Part shown: positions 53,413 through 63,437 of the stretch, piece by piece
Layout: every line of letters starts with the position of its first letter
Position numbering within the stretch: position 1 is the first letter of the stretch
NCBI GenBank assembly: GCA_031216915.1
Contig: CM062296.1
Span: 57,348,584 to 57,412,583 of the forward strand
DNA length: 64,000 nucleotides
DNA from: Pictodentalium vernedei
Lineage: Eukaryota; Mollusca; Scaphopoda; Dentaliida; Dentaliidae
Direction: 5' to 3'
Translations under genes and position numbers: made by a program
The notes under the pieces: generated by a model
Told to the model about the DNA's origin: nothing
Databases searched by the model: none
The model's input: the letters and a program-made list of their open reading frames with translations, nothing else

Positions 53413-54094
53413 CAGTGGCGGCGCTACGGGGGGCAAAAAAAAAAACGAAGGCTTTGCCCCCCCCCCAGTTGCCCCCCCTCCCAACCAGCTCGCATGCATT
53501 TCCATCCACCCTCACACACAAACACACTCAGTCACTCTCTCTCACACACACACACACCCCCTCTCTTTTTTTATTCCCAATAATTTCCCATACACACTTA
53601 GCCCAAAGCCTCAGGCTAGCTAATGAACACATCCAGGCAGTAGAGATTTAAAGACTCGGATGCAGATACTTATAAGTTATAATTAAGTTATGAGCCAACA
53701 AAGGCATGTCTATCCATATCCCTTGTCTAAAAAAATTCATGAATTTCGCATTATGACAGACGGGCATTATGAGTCTCTCTCTCTCTCTCTCTCTCTCTCT
53801 CACGCACAGACCCACCAGACGCGGATCCAGGATTTTTTGAAAGGAGGACCGCTAATTACCATTACATTTAGTCGAAACTTGGACCCAAAGTCCGTTATAT
53901 AATTTTTGGGTTTGGTACGTCCACAGGACGTACCAAACCAAAAAAGTATATTACGGACTTGGGAACCAAGTTTGGACTACCTCATAACAAAGTAATGATA
54001 TGATCCTTTACGTATTTGCCCCCCTTCATGGGAGTCTGCCCCCCTAGTTGCCCCCCCCCCCCCCCCTACAAAAACATTTCTGGCGCCGCCACTG
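53413..54094. mobile_element. Non-autonomous hAT-type element with perfect duplication
   Basis: Ends CAGTGGCGGCGC and GGCGCCGCCACTG with CATTTTGT on both sides (53405-53412, 54095-54102). The interior has C runs, a CT microsatellite (53773-53801) and a GGTTTGGTACGTCC palindrome near 53922, perhaps a second nested element. No transposase. Confidence 0.9.
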
Positions 54095-54325
54095 CATTTT
54101 GTGTTCTTAAGATTCCAGTGGTGACAACTTATCCCGCATTTTTTTATTTGGCCTAAGCCACTGTACTTGATGTCTCGTATACGTGATCCACACAGTTTGG
54201 CTCTACATCGTTTTAGTAAATGGTACCGACATAAACCAAAGAGTATTACCCAAGAATTATCCACTCGGAAATACAATCCAGCCTCGAGTGTTTTTGTAAC
54301 TTTGTGCACGCATGAATGTGGTTTA

Positions 54326-54470
54326 TTACTTCCCAAAGTGTGATTTACTGGGATTTCCGGGTTTGGTTATAAACAGTAACTTCACAAGTGAATTATGCAA
54401 CCAACAGTTGTGTCATGTATCTGTGCACGCAAACGAAGACGCTTTGCTGTGGGTGTAATGGGGACTAATC
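54326..54470 (+). repeat. Dispersed repeat, partner of 33354-33495
   Basis: GTGTGATTTACTGGGATTTCC through ACGCTTTGCTGTGGGTGTAA in both places; about 90% alike. Unclassified. Confidence 0.75.
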
Positions 54471-54648
54471 GCCAACTAGATTTGCGAGGGGAATCCGTGT
54501 TACTATTTCGTCTCCTAAGTCCCAATGTGTTATATGTGCCTACTGGGTTTCAATTTCAATGCTGTAAACACTCAGCGCTCCCTATCAACGAGAGTCGTCT
54601 GCGCATAAACTCCTGAAAAAGTTGGTAAACCAACTACTCATCCTTACT

Positions 54649-55378
54649 GTGGTTTAACCTCAGGAATGGGAATTCCTGGGTTGGGAATTCCTGGGTTCCC
54701 AGTTCTGAGACAGGTCCCTATACTCGCGAAATCTATAGCACGAACCGGGTAACAAGCGTAGCACTGTTTATGCGTTCAACTGACGTTTTCTGAATTAAAA
54801 AAAAAAACTTCCCTAACGTAACTTTGTAGGATTTTGGCAGCACTTCCACGCCTGCAGTTTTTACAGTCCTTATTCTTGATGAACCCGTTTCATCAAATCA
54901 CTGCGGCTCTCAAACATTTCTGGACCCCCGTCTTTAACACCAAAATGATCTTCACCCACTTCAAAGTTCAAACTCGTCTTGATTTTCACTAGCATCCCTT
55001 TTCACTACCTACTTCAACATTTAATCCCCTCTTCACTGCCGTCCCCAGAGGACTCAGCTTCAGGAAGAGGGGACTGGCGATGGCAGTGAAGAGGGGTTTG
55101 ATGATAGAAGAGATAGAGGCGATAATACTACTGATTCTGAAAATTAAGACGAGATTGAAGCGGGTTTGTGTTTCACACTTCTCTTAGAAACATTTTTCTT
55201 TCCGTTTGGATATAGCAGAGTCCCAATGAAACATGTTCATTTTCCGGAAAATGAATGCGTCTTGTTACTCTGGTAAATTTGAGTGATATTACCCAATACA
55301 TTTCCATGTTCCCGATTCTAGGGGCAATTTCATTCCAGTTACCAGTCCCTGCAAAACAAGGGAATATATTGAACCCTA
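54649..55378. repeat. AGGGTTTAAT foldback element, copy 3
   Basis: The opposite orientation of copy 1: GTGGTTTAACCTCAGGAATGG at the left and GGGAATATATTGAACCCTAAT at the right, with the central inverted CTTCACTGCCGTCCCC / GGCGATGGCAGTGAAG arms. Confidence 0.7.
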
Positions 55379-55457
55379 ATCCTTACAAAATTTGACTGGT
55401 GTCTGGGAGCTTAATGCTGAACTTAGGCCTGATTGACAGGTTGAACAAGCGAATTAC

Positions 55458-55523
55458 CTGGTAGAAAATGTCCCCTGACACATTTGCACGGGCTTCTGGA
55501 TATCGCTCATATTCATTCGAGAA
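55458..55523 (-). CDS. Class A GPCR, penultimate exon (extracellular loop 3)
   Basis: On the minus strand the exon lies between TTGGTTCCAG (acceptor) and GTAATTCG (donor). It is 66 bases and enters and leaves in phase 2, matching both neighbouring exons. It encodes RMNMSDIQKPVQMCQGTFST, a polar stretch that fits the loop between helices 6 and 7 with one Cys. It would be unrecognisable alone; phase and position make it convincing. Confidence 0.7.
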
Positions 55524-55895
55524 CTGGAACCAATTAAAAAAATGTATTTTCTAGAACTGTATGTTCTACCTATTAATATAACTGCCTAAAATGAATCAAT
55601 AGCTTTTTGAAAGATCTCGCAATTTGCCAACTGGCAAATTGCCAGGTCTTTGAAAATGCTAATACTTCATTTTAACCCAATTAGAGTTATGACTAGGAAA
55701 TACTATTCTAGAAAATACAATTGTATACGTTTTATAGTACTGTGCCCTGGTTCCAGTTTCGAACTCTGAACTCAAGGCCACATTGTAAATTCTCCCGATG
55801 CCTTCATCTCAGAATCAAGTGCCTTTCTTGTCGATTAAAACAAATCGCTAAGATATATATCGGCTGAAGTAAGAGTGTGCCTGATAAGATTAATA

Positions 55896-56145
55896 TTAAC
55901 CCTTTACCCAACGAATCGCCCGCATCCGCCCGGGTAATATGCAAATTCAGCAGTTGAAAAAAATATTATTTTTCAAAAAATTTCAACAAAACCATATCAT
56001 GTGACCCCTCGTTGGAACGAGCTCGTCGAGCTCGTTCCAACGAGGGGTCACATGATATGGTTTTGTTGAAATTTTTTGAAAAATTTAAAAAAATGATATT
56101 TAAAATAATAAATTTTGATATCGTCTGCGTTGGGTAAAGGGTTAA
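55896..56145. repeat. TTAA-ended foldback MITE, second subfamily
   Basis: TTAACCCTTTACCCAACG and CGTTGGGTAAAGGGTTAA ends; near-perfect arms of about 60 bases around GAGCTCGTCGAGCTC (56028). Confidence 0.9.
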
Positions 56146-56194
56146 TTGTAGACATCATATTTTCGTTCATACTGGTGTTTTATATTCCATCGAT

Positions 56195-56544
56195 AACCTT
56201 GGTAGACTGTTGGACTTCTATGCTGGAGGTCCGAGTTCGATCTTTGTCCGGGACGCGTTGTGTCCTTGGGTAAGGCACTTTATCCCGGTTGACTACATGG
56301 GGCACGATGACACCGCGTACTAAGGCGTACTGCACGTCGATGTGCACATGTCTTCAATCGCTGTAGCCCTGCTTGAGTGGCGCTTGAACAGAGTTTAGAA
56401 TGTCGGGGAGCTGACTGTTGCTCGTTGATGTTCTGTGGTTCCCTCTGGGTACTACGGCTTCCTCCACCCGTACAACTGTCACGGTCATGATTAGCCATTG
56501 TGCATAAGTATGTGACCTTAAACACCAATAAATAAATAAATAAA
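56195..56544 (+). mobile_element. tRNA-derived SINE
   Basis: The head carries a B-box-like GAGTTCGATCT, then GTGTCCTTGGGTAAGGCACTT, a string conserved in several invertebrate and fish SINE families. A unique body follows, then CACGGTCATGATTAGCCATTG and a tail of AATAAATAAATAAATAAATC. Reverse copies are at 58441-58803 and, truncated, at 29618, 35545 and 41866. Confidence 0.8.
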
Positions 56545-57045
56545 TCTTATAAATCGACAACTAACCACCAAATTGCTATAGAATAAAGAATTCAGCAAAA
56601 ACACTGGCCAATAACAAAACACGTGTATTATAGACGGGGGTGGGGGGGGGGGAAGGGGGTGTCAAGTTGTATTTAGTCACGTGATATTCTGGCACTCTAG
56701 AAAGATTTACGCTTTCTAACTCTGGGTCTCGTCATCAACTTCCGATATATGCTACTTACTATACCGATTGCATTTATTAATGGCAAAATTGACAATGCCC
56801 ATATTGGAAGAATCCATGAAAAAGTCTAAAGAATAACTAGGCTTCTTTGCATTATGTGAACAGTACAAATTTCCAAATTAACTGTATTAGCCATAACGCA
56901 GCGGCGATATAACCAGAGTACACAGGCAGCATTTGCAAACCTCTCCTTTTTCCCATGGGTATATTTACAGGTATAATAAGATAATTTTATTTGCAAAATA
57001 CATCTAGCCAGGCAGTGTGAAAGGTGAACATAACAAAGTGAATAA

Positions 57046-57225
57046 ATAGACAGAACACGATGTGTGTTTGAATCGGTGGGTGTTTTACATAACGAGTTGG
57101 AATGGCGTAGTCATATTTCGCGAGAGCCGTAGGCCGTAGGATCGAGCGAAATATGACTACGCCATTCCAACGAAAATATATGACTTCGCCGTTCAAACAC
57201 ACATCGCGTTCTGTATCTTTTACAC
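57046..57225. repeat. Palindromic MITE
   Basis: ACAGAACACGATGTGTGTTTG and its inverse at 57190-57216 are the ends; GGAATGGCGTAGTCATATTTC and its inverse form the inner arms. Confidence 0.75.
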
Positions 57226-57820
57226 ATTCCATGCATTAAAATTCACTTAAATAAACAAATTTTAATTCCGGTGTTTAAACCCAAATGTGAAGAGTCCGAT
57301 TGTTTTGTTTGATGCGGCGTGTTTGTTGAAATTCGTATCGGTGTTCCTCTTTGGCTGTGTCCATTCACGCCTAACCAGTTGGTGGCTATTACTGTTTGTA
57401 AAAATTTAAGTAAAATTTGGGCACATTTGCAAAACAGCTGAGAGAAACTTTTTTAAAAGAAGTTCGAAGCATGTCACGATGTCGAAGATATACCGAAATA
57501 AAATTGACTAATTTAGATATCTTGGAAATCGGAAACGAGACGGCCAAGGGACTGGGTTAATGTTGTGGTTGGAAATGATTGTTTTTTTTTAAATATTATC
57601 TCAATTTTGGTTAACTAATTTTTTGTATTTCGATTTCGACGTTTTCATTTTCATACTATGCGATAGGCGATCGATAACTGTATAACGAAATTTTGGAAAT
57701 TTTTCGAAGCGTAACTAATTATTCGATGGGTAAGGAACTACTATAACGGTGCTGGAAAAAAGTTCCGGCTTGTACATCACCAGTTGAATACGAAACTTTT
57801 ATGTCATAGCGATCATTCCG
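57226..57820. other. Intron DNA
   Basis: Nothing recognised. Confidence 0.35.
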
Positions 57821-58073
57821 TTAACCTTTTACCCAACGGAACGACCAAAACCGGCCAGCGCTATTCTCAAAAAGTCGCTAATTAATTTCAATTATTTTTA
57901 TTCAGTTTTGTCTCAAAAACATAGGTTATGATCCCTCGGTGGAACGAGCTCTTCGAGCTCGTTCCAATGAGGGGTCATAACCAATGTTTTAGAGACAAAA
58001 TTTAAAAAAAAAATTAGTTATTCAAGAATTTGTTTGCAGTGTCGTCTGCGTTTCATGTTAGGTAAAGGCTTAA
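57821..58073. repeat. TTAA-ended foldback MITE
   Basis: TTAACCTTTTACCCAACGG and TGTTAGGTAAAGGCTTAA ends; the core ACATAGGTTATGATCCCTCG and tip GAGCTCTTCGAGCTC carry several substitutions. Confidence 0.8.
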
Positions 58074-58192
58074 CTACAAGGGTTTAAAATTTAATGAATG
58101 TGTAATATAATAGTAACAGTGTACAGCCTTTATGACTGAGCTAACCCCCATTCTAAAACGCTTTTATGCAGCATATTGTAACACGAACTTAC

Positions 58193-58383
58193 CTAACATA
58201 CGGCGTAATCTTACACTCACACAAGAATGATATATAATAGTAAATGGTGATCGGCGTCCACCCACTTGCAAAACACACCAAAAGGAATGCAACCATTATT
58301 GTCGACTTTCTTTCTTTTGCTGCTGAACTTCCTTGTGGGTTGTTTCCATTCATACACCTATCCTGAGCCGCTATAGCACGCGC
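58193..58383 (-). CDS. Class A GPCR, exon with intracellular loop 3 and TM6
   Basis: Minus strand, after TTTTTTAG and before GTAAGTTCG (good splice sites on both sides). The 191-base exon reads ARAIAAQDRCMNGNNPQGSS, then AKERKSTIMVAFLLVCFASG and WTPITIYYYISFLCECK. The basic KERK lead into a hydrophobic helix with W-T-P is the classic end of intracellular loop 3 and transmembrane helix 6. It ends in phase 2, as the next exon needs. Upstream exons (helices 1-5) were not found between 58384 and the window end. Confidence 0.85.
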
Positions 58384-58440
58384 CTAAAAAACAAAGACCA
58401 TTATTGATTATTATATGAATGTGCATTAAGCCGATAATGC

Positions 58441-58803
58441 AAATTTATTTATTTATTTGTTGATGTTTAAGGTCACATAATTACACACAATGGCTAATCA
58501 TGACCGTGACAGTTTTACGGATGGAGGAAGCCGGAGTACCCGGAGAGAACCACCGAGCAACGACGAGCAGCTGCCAGCTTCCCAACATCGTAACGCTACA
58601 GCACAGGCAGGGTTAGATTGGTTGAAGACATGCGAACCATCGACGTGCAGTACGCCTTAGTACACGGCGCCATCGTGCCCCCACATGGGCAATGGGGGTG
58701 AAGTGTCTTGCCCAAGGACACAACGCGGTTGCCGCAGGTGAGATGCGAACCGAGGACCTCTCGGCCTGCAGCCTGCACCTCTACGTACTGGGCCACCGCC
58801 ACC
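58441..58803 (-). mobile_element. tRNA-derived SINE, reverse copy
   Basis: The tail ATTTATTTATTTATTTGTTG is at the left and the head at the right (minus strand TGGCCCAGTACGTAGAGGTG, then GGTTCGCATCTCACC and GTGTCCTTGGGCAAGACACTT). Same family as 56195-56544 and with a better preserved head. Confidence 0.8.
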
Positions 58804-58959
58804 CACCCCCCGCCCCCCGATAATGCAAAGAAACATCGCCACAATGAATTTGCTTGTATGCGAAAGAGTGTGAGAAAAACATTGTATGCAAAGATTGAGA
58901 TATCAGAACCAACGAGTACTTATATCTTGGGCTTGATGTATTCTCTAGCATTGTACATG

Positions 58960-59612
58960 TAGAGACCGGGAATGGGAATGATATTGCCCTGAGAGTCGGG
59001 AACCGGGAAATCACTCGGGTAATATCAAGCGAATTTATTGGAGTAACAAGACACATTTGTTTTCATGAAAATTAACATATTTCATTTGCAATCTGCCATC
59101 TCCAAACGACAAAGCTCTTTTCCTAAGAGAAGTGTGAAAACTCAAACCCGCTTCAGTCTCGTCTTCATTTTTAATAGTATTATCACCTCTACCTTCTCCA
59201 ACATCAGCACCCTCTTCACTGCTGTCACCAGTCTCCTCTGCTGTAAGCAGAGGAGACTGGTGACGGCTGTGAAGAGGATGTTGATGTTGGAGGAGGTAGT
59301 GAATAGTGATACTAGTGATTCTGAAAATAAAGACAATTTTGAAATCTGAATTGTCCTCCAGAACTGTCTAGGAGCTACAGTAATTTGGTAAAAAAGGTTT
59401 GTCAGGAATCAGAAAAAAATTCAGGTGTGGAAGGGCTCGCGAAACCCTACAAAGTTACGTTAGGGCAGATTTTCAATTCAGAAAACTTCAATACAACACA
59501 CAAACAGTGGCACGCTTGATTCCCGATTCCGCGCTTTGGATTTCGCGGGTATCGGGACCGGCTTTCAGAACTGGCTAACCCGGGAATTCCCTCTCACGGG
59601 ATTAAACCCTAA
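58960..59612. repeat. AGGGTTTAAT foldback element, copy 4
   Basis: The same interior as copies 1-3, with perfect central arms GTCACCAGTCTCCTCTGCT and inverse (59218-59265). The right end CACGGGATTAAACCCTAATG is intact; the left end is shortened. Confidence 0.75.
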
Positions 59613-59740
59613 TGTAAACATACTCCTCCACAACATCAAGTTTTCAGATGAATGAAAGTAGCATTAAAATTATCTGTGTCCTAAACCATGAAAATAGACA
59701 TTAGCACTGAAATAGCTAAGGGAGGAACTAAAGCAGATCG

Positions 59741-59975
59741 TTATCTCTTTAGCTAACGAATCGGTCGCATCTGTCCACGCAATTTACAAATTGAGTAGTT
59801 GAAAAAATTACTTTTCAAAACAATTCCACAATTGTATACAATGTGACCACTCATTGGAACGATCTCGTTGAACTCATTCCAAAGAAGGGCCACATATTAC
59901 GGTTTTTGTAGAAATGTTTTAAACAAATATGACAAAATAATTAAAACAACAAATCGTCATTTATGTGATAAAGAT
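59741..59975. repeat. TTAA-family MITE, degraded
   Basis: The second-subfamily core (CAATGTGACCACTCATTGG, tip GATCTCGTTGAACTC) with many substitutions. Confidence 0.55.
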
Positions 59976-60203
59976 TTTTAGTGCATGCTAGCCTGTGAAT
60001 TGTCGAAAATTATCTAAAAAAATATTTCTCGTCATCCATCGACTCGATAAATATCGAGAAATGGGAGCTTCTCATTTATCCCACATCTTTTGTTCCCAGT
60101 ATAAGTGTGAAACTGATCAAAGATTAACCGACTATAGTTGTTATCAAATATGTATGTGGGATGAGTGAGAACAACAATTTGCAAATGCACTAACATAAAA
60201 ATT

Positions 60204-60372
60204 TATTACATACAAAAAATAGAAAATACATCGAAAATTTCAAATATCTTGGACAATTTACAAATTACATACAAAAATAGAAAATACATCGAAAATTTCA
60301 AAAATCTTGAACAATTTATGAACATCATGGAAAATACATTAAGCATTTCAAACATGTTGAACAATATTACAT
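60204..60372 (+). repeat. 60-bp tandem repeat
   Basis: Two good copies and one degraded copy of TTACATACAAAAAATAGAAAATACATCG-type units (shown here only in part as ATACATCGAAAATTTCAAA). Confidence 0.8.
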
Positions 60373-61611
60373 GGAAAAAAAAACACAGCAGTTTACTACC
60401 TTGTCTGACCTGTGATTCAATGTTTAGCAATCCTTGCTATGGCGTCCATGTATAGATATCGAGAAATATTCCTCGGTAGCTTCCTAAATGACGTCACGCT
60501 ACGTCGCATTACGTCACCTTGAAGGAACGATCAGCTGATCTTTGTTATTGTTTTGAAACGTACGCATTTGGGGTAGAACTTGGCTGTATATGGTGCAATA
60601 AAATGTCTCGCAGCATATAATAAAAAAGAAAATCTACTCTATTTTAGTCAGTATCCAGAATTATCTCATAAGTGTGGACCTGAAAGTTTTATTTCTCGCG
60701 AGCACTTGCACGAGTGAAAGATAAAATTTTCAGGTCCACACGATGAATGTTTTCAACATCTTCCTAAATGACGTTACGCATGACGTCACCTTGAACGTCG
60801 CCTTGCAGGAACGATCAACAGCTTTTTGGTATTGCCTTAAAACTGTTTGCAGTCGAATTGGGCTGAATATTGTGCAGTAAAATGTCACGTAGCATATAAT
60901 AAAAAGAAATTGAACTGTTTTAGTGAATATCGGGAATTATTACATTACTCAGTTCGTTTTGCATTGAATTTAATGTTGATTAAAAAGTGGTAATGTCACG
61001 AGTGAATTATGCCTCTTCAATAGTAACTTTGGAACGACTGATGTATATAAGCCACGGCCGCTGTTTTGTTTTCCAGTTCCACATCAGTTAATTAAAATGA
61101 ATTTTCCTTCTGAATATTTTTAAAAATTCGTTCTTTCCTCTATGAACAGGTTCGTTAGCACAGTTGACAAAATCCAAATAGAAATGTTTTATCTTATGGC
61201 TGAATGCCATTCCCCAAATGCGACTGGAACGCCACATAAAATAGTAAAATATCGAACGAAAGTCACAAAAATAAAACTGGGCCATTCCCAATCGAAGATT
61301 TGAACCAGAAAGTGATGTATTCATACGCGCTAATTTCAGAAGTATTTCAGAGTTGCATTTGCGAATATTTTGTGTTGAATTATTTTTAATGACAGACATT
61401 TTGGTCTAAAATGCCATTTACTAAAGAGAGTGACCCATTCTTACGGCAAGTTACGGTATATAATTCGCCTCGAGACAGGACTATTTCGTATTTCCTTCCT
61501 GCTAATTTTAGAAATGTTTCCGTGTTTACACTAAATTGGATTATATCTGACAATAGTTTGGGTTGAATTATTACAGTAAAAGACCTCTTTATTCCAAATG
61601 TCATGTAATAA
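60373..61611. other. Intergenic DNA
   Basis: A palindrome with GTGTGGACCTGAAAGTTTTAT arms lies at 60672-60747 (a relative is at 61770-61870). The open frame at 61088-61399 (minus) has no recognisable family. Confidence 0.4.
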
Positions 61612-61763
61612 ACAGAGTAATCAATTTGTATTGAGCGTTACGGTAAATAATTCATCTCGAGACGGGACTGTTTCGTAAATCACTCGGGCTACGCCCTCGT
61701 GATTTACTCAAACCCCGTCTCTCGATGAATTACCGTAACGCTCAAAACAAATTGATTACTCTC
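61612..61763. repeat. Palindromic MITE with AACAGAGTAATC ends
   Basis: AACAGAGTAATCAATTTGTA and GATTACTCTCTATTT ends with GAGCGTTACGGTAAATAATTC and inverse as arms. Same ends as 33788-33965. Confidence 0.75.
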
Positions 61764-63437
61764 TATTTATCTCATTCGTGTGGTCCTGAAAGTATTATTC
61801 CCCCCACCATCCCCCCCCCCCCCCCGCAAACGCTCGTGAAAAAAAAAAATTTGAGGTCCACACGAATGATATAATTCCCGATATTCACTAAAACAGTGTA
61901 GATATCCTCTATTCAACATCATGTGCGTTGGGTAAAAGTGTGGGTTCAGAAAATATACAGAAAAACTAAATGTGCTAAAAATTCCAAGTCGAAGAAAAAG
62001 CTAATTATCATAATTAAAGTCGCGTGGCTAAACAAAATCAAGGGAGCTTTCAAAACTACAACAATTGAGACAAAGGCCAATGAGGTCCACATTGCCAGTC
62101 AAACATCATTTCAGGACGGAGTTTGTGAGGACGGCCTCATTACTCAACACTTTATACATATAGAATATAGCCATAGTAGCTTGGTGTACCAAATGTTCAC
62201 CACTCGTGGTGAATATTTGGTACACCAAGCTATTATGGGTATATTTTATTTATACCATCATCGCCAGATTACTAAGAGTCTCTATTATTTTTCTCGGTTT
62301 TACTGAGCAGCAGACATACATACGTGCGAATCTGTTTTTGTTTATATGAGCATGGGTGGTACTTCCGCTGTCAATTTTATCAAGGAAACGAAATAGAAAA
62401 AGAAAAGGCATTTTCAGTTTAATAACATAATAACATACTATTTCGAGTTATGGGTGCTTTATTAACACGAGACAAATGCATGTTTGTTTATTTTTGGTAT
62501 CTTATGGGGTAAACTCATTTAAGAACGTAATAAATAATTGTCACTTTCATTTCACTTCTCGTGGCGACGTGCGATAAATGTAGATAAATTCGCATTCAGG
62601 TCGACGTCACCAAAGGTCAACTTGTTTGTAGTTCCACTGTAGGTATATATTTTATCTACTGAAATCCCACCGCTGGCGCGCTCACCACAGTTAATGCGTA
62701 AAGCTAAAATTTATGTCATAGGATTTTCCTGTATAGTAGAATATGTAATCATGGTATAAAGTACCACAACGCGTTCGGAAGGACCGGGTATTTGCTGTAA
62801 ATAACCCGGACCGGCGGCAGGCGACGATACACACAAGCTTGACTTTGCTACCAGTGGGAGCTTCAAACAGCGGAAAAATCTCCACCTGCGGTCAGGTTTT
62901 CCACCCCGGAGTATTTATTTCGGAGTGGGGAGACTGGCTGGTCCCTCCACATGGAACTTGCCGTTCTCAACGGAACAGTGAACTCACAAGGCAAGTTCGT
63001 CTTCTACCCCTATAAGCTGCAGAAAATTATACAATAGAATAAAAGTGCGTGGAGTCAGTGAGGATTGCCTCGCTACTCATTGAGAACTTTAGGATCGAAT
63101 CTGTGAGGACTGCTTCACAACTCTGTGCACGGGGAGTTGTCTGCGAAGGAACCCACCCTCGCTCCATCAATAGTAACAATTACACAGGAGGCACAATATA
63201 CAAGAGATGATTCCTATCTCTATCTGCCCATACCCTTTCTAATTGAACACTCTCAAAAATTCTTAAAACACTCTAACCAGGACGACAAAAGGAAAAAGAG
63301 GGAAAAGGGGTTGGGGTTGAATAAGCTTCATGTTTAGATAAACAGGAAATCACCTAACACCACGCAAAGGTTGAAACAAGCTTGCCTGGCTGAGGTCATT
63401 GTCCATTTTAAATAAATAAAAGCAGGTGATAATTGAG
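61764..63437. other. Intergenic DNA, possible LTR remnant
   Basis: Includes a palindrome at 62184-62240 (TTGGTGTACCAAATGTTCACC and inverse), C runs near 61810, and at 62640-63360 a GC-richer block with AATAAAAGTGCGTGGAGTC followed by repeated GTGAGGA(T/C)TGC(C/T)TC units. The latter looks like the polyadenylation part of a solo LTR, but no paired LTR or duplication is seen. Confidence 0.35.

Noticed and set aside
33518-58073. Repeated palindromes as a CRISPR array
   Set aside because: The units are 200-250 bp, dispersed over tens of kb, with TTAA ends and no regular spacers; these are MITEs in an animal genome.
61088-61399. A possible further GPCR exon on the minus strand
   Set aside because: The frame has hydrophobic stretches but no transmembrane signature, no splice phase match with 58193-58383 and no recognisable motif.
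61923-62306. A 127-codon open frame
   Set aside because: It runs through a perfect palindrome (62184-62240) and has low-complexity Lys-rich sequence; no family resemblance.
62640-63360. A solo LTR
   Set aside because: AATAAA and repeated GTGAGGA units are suggestive, but no TG...CA ends, target duplication or second copy could be found; kept only as a low-confidence remark.
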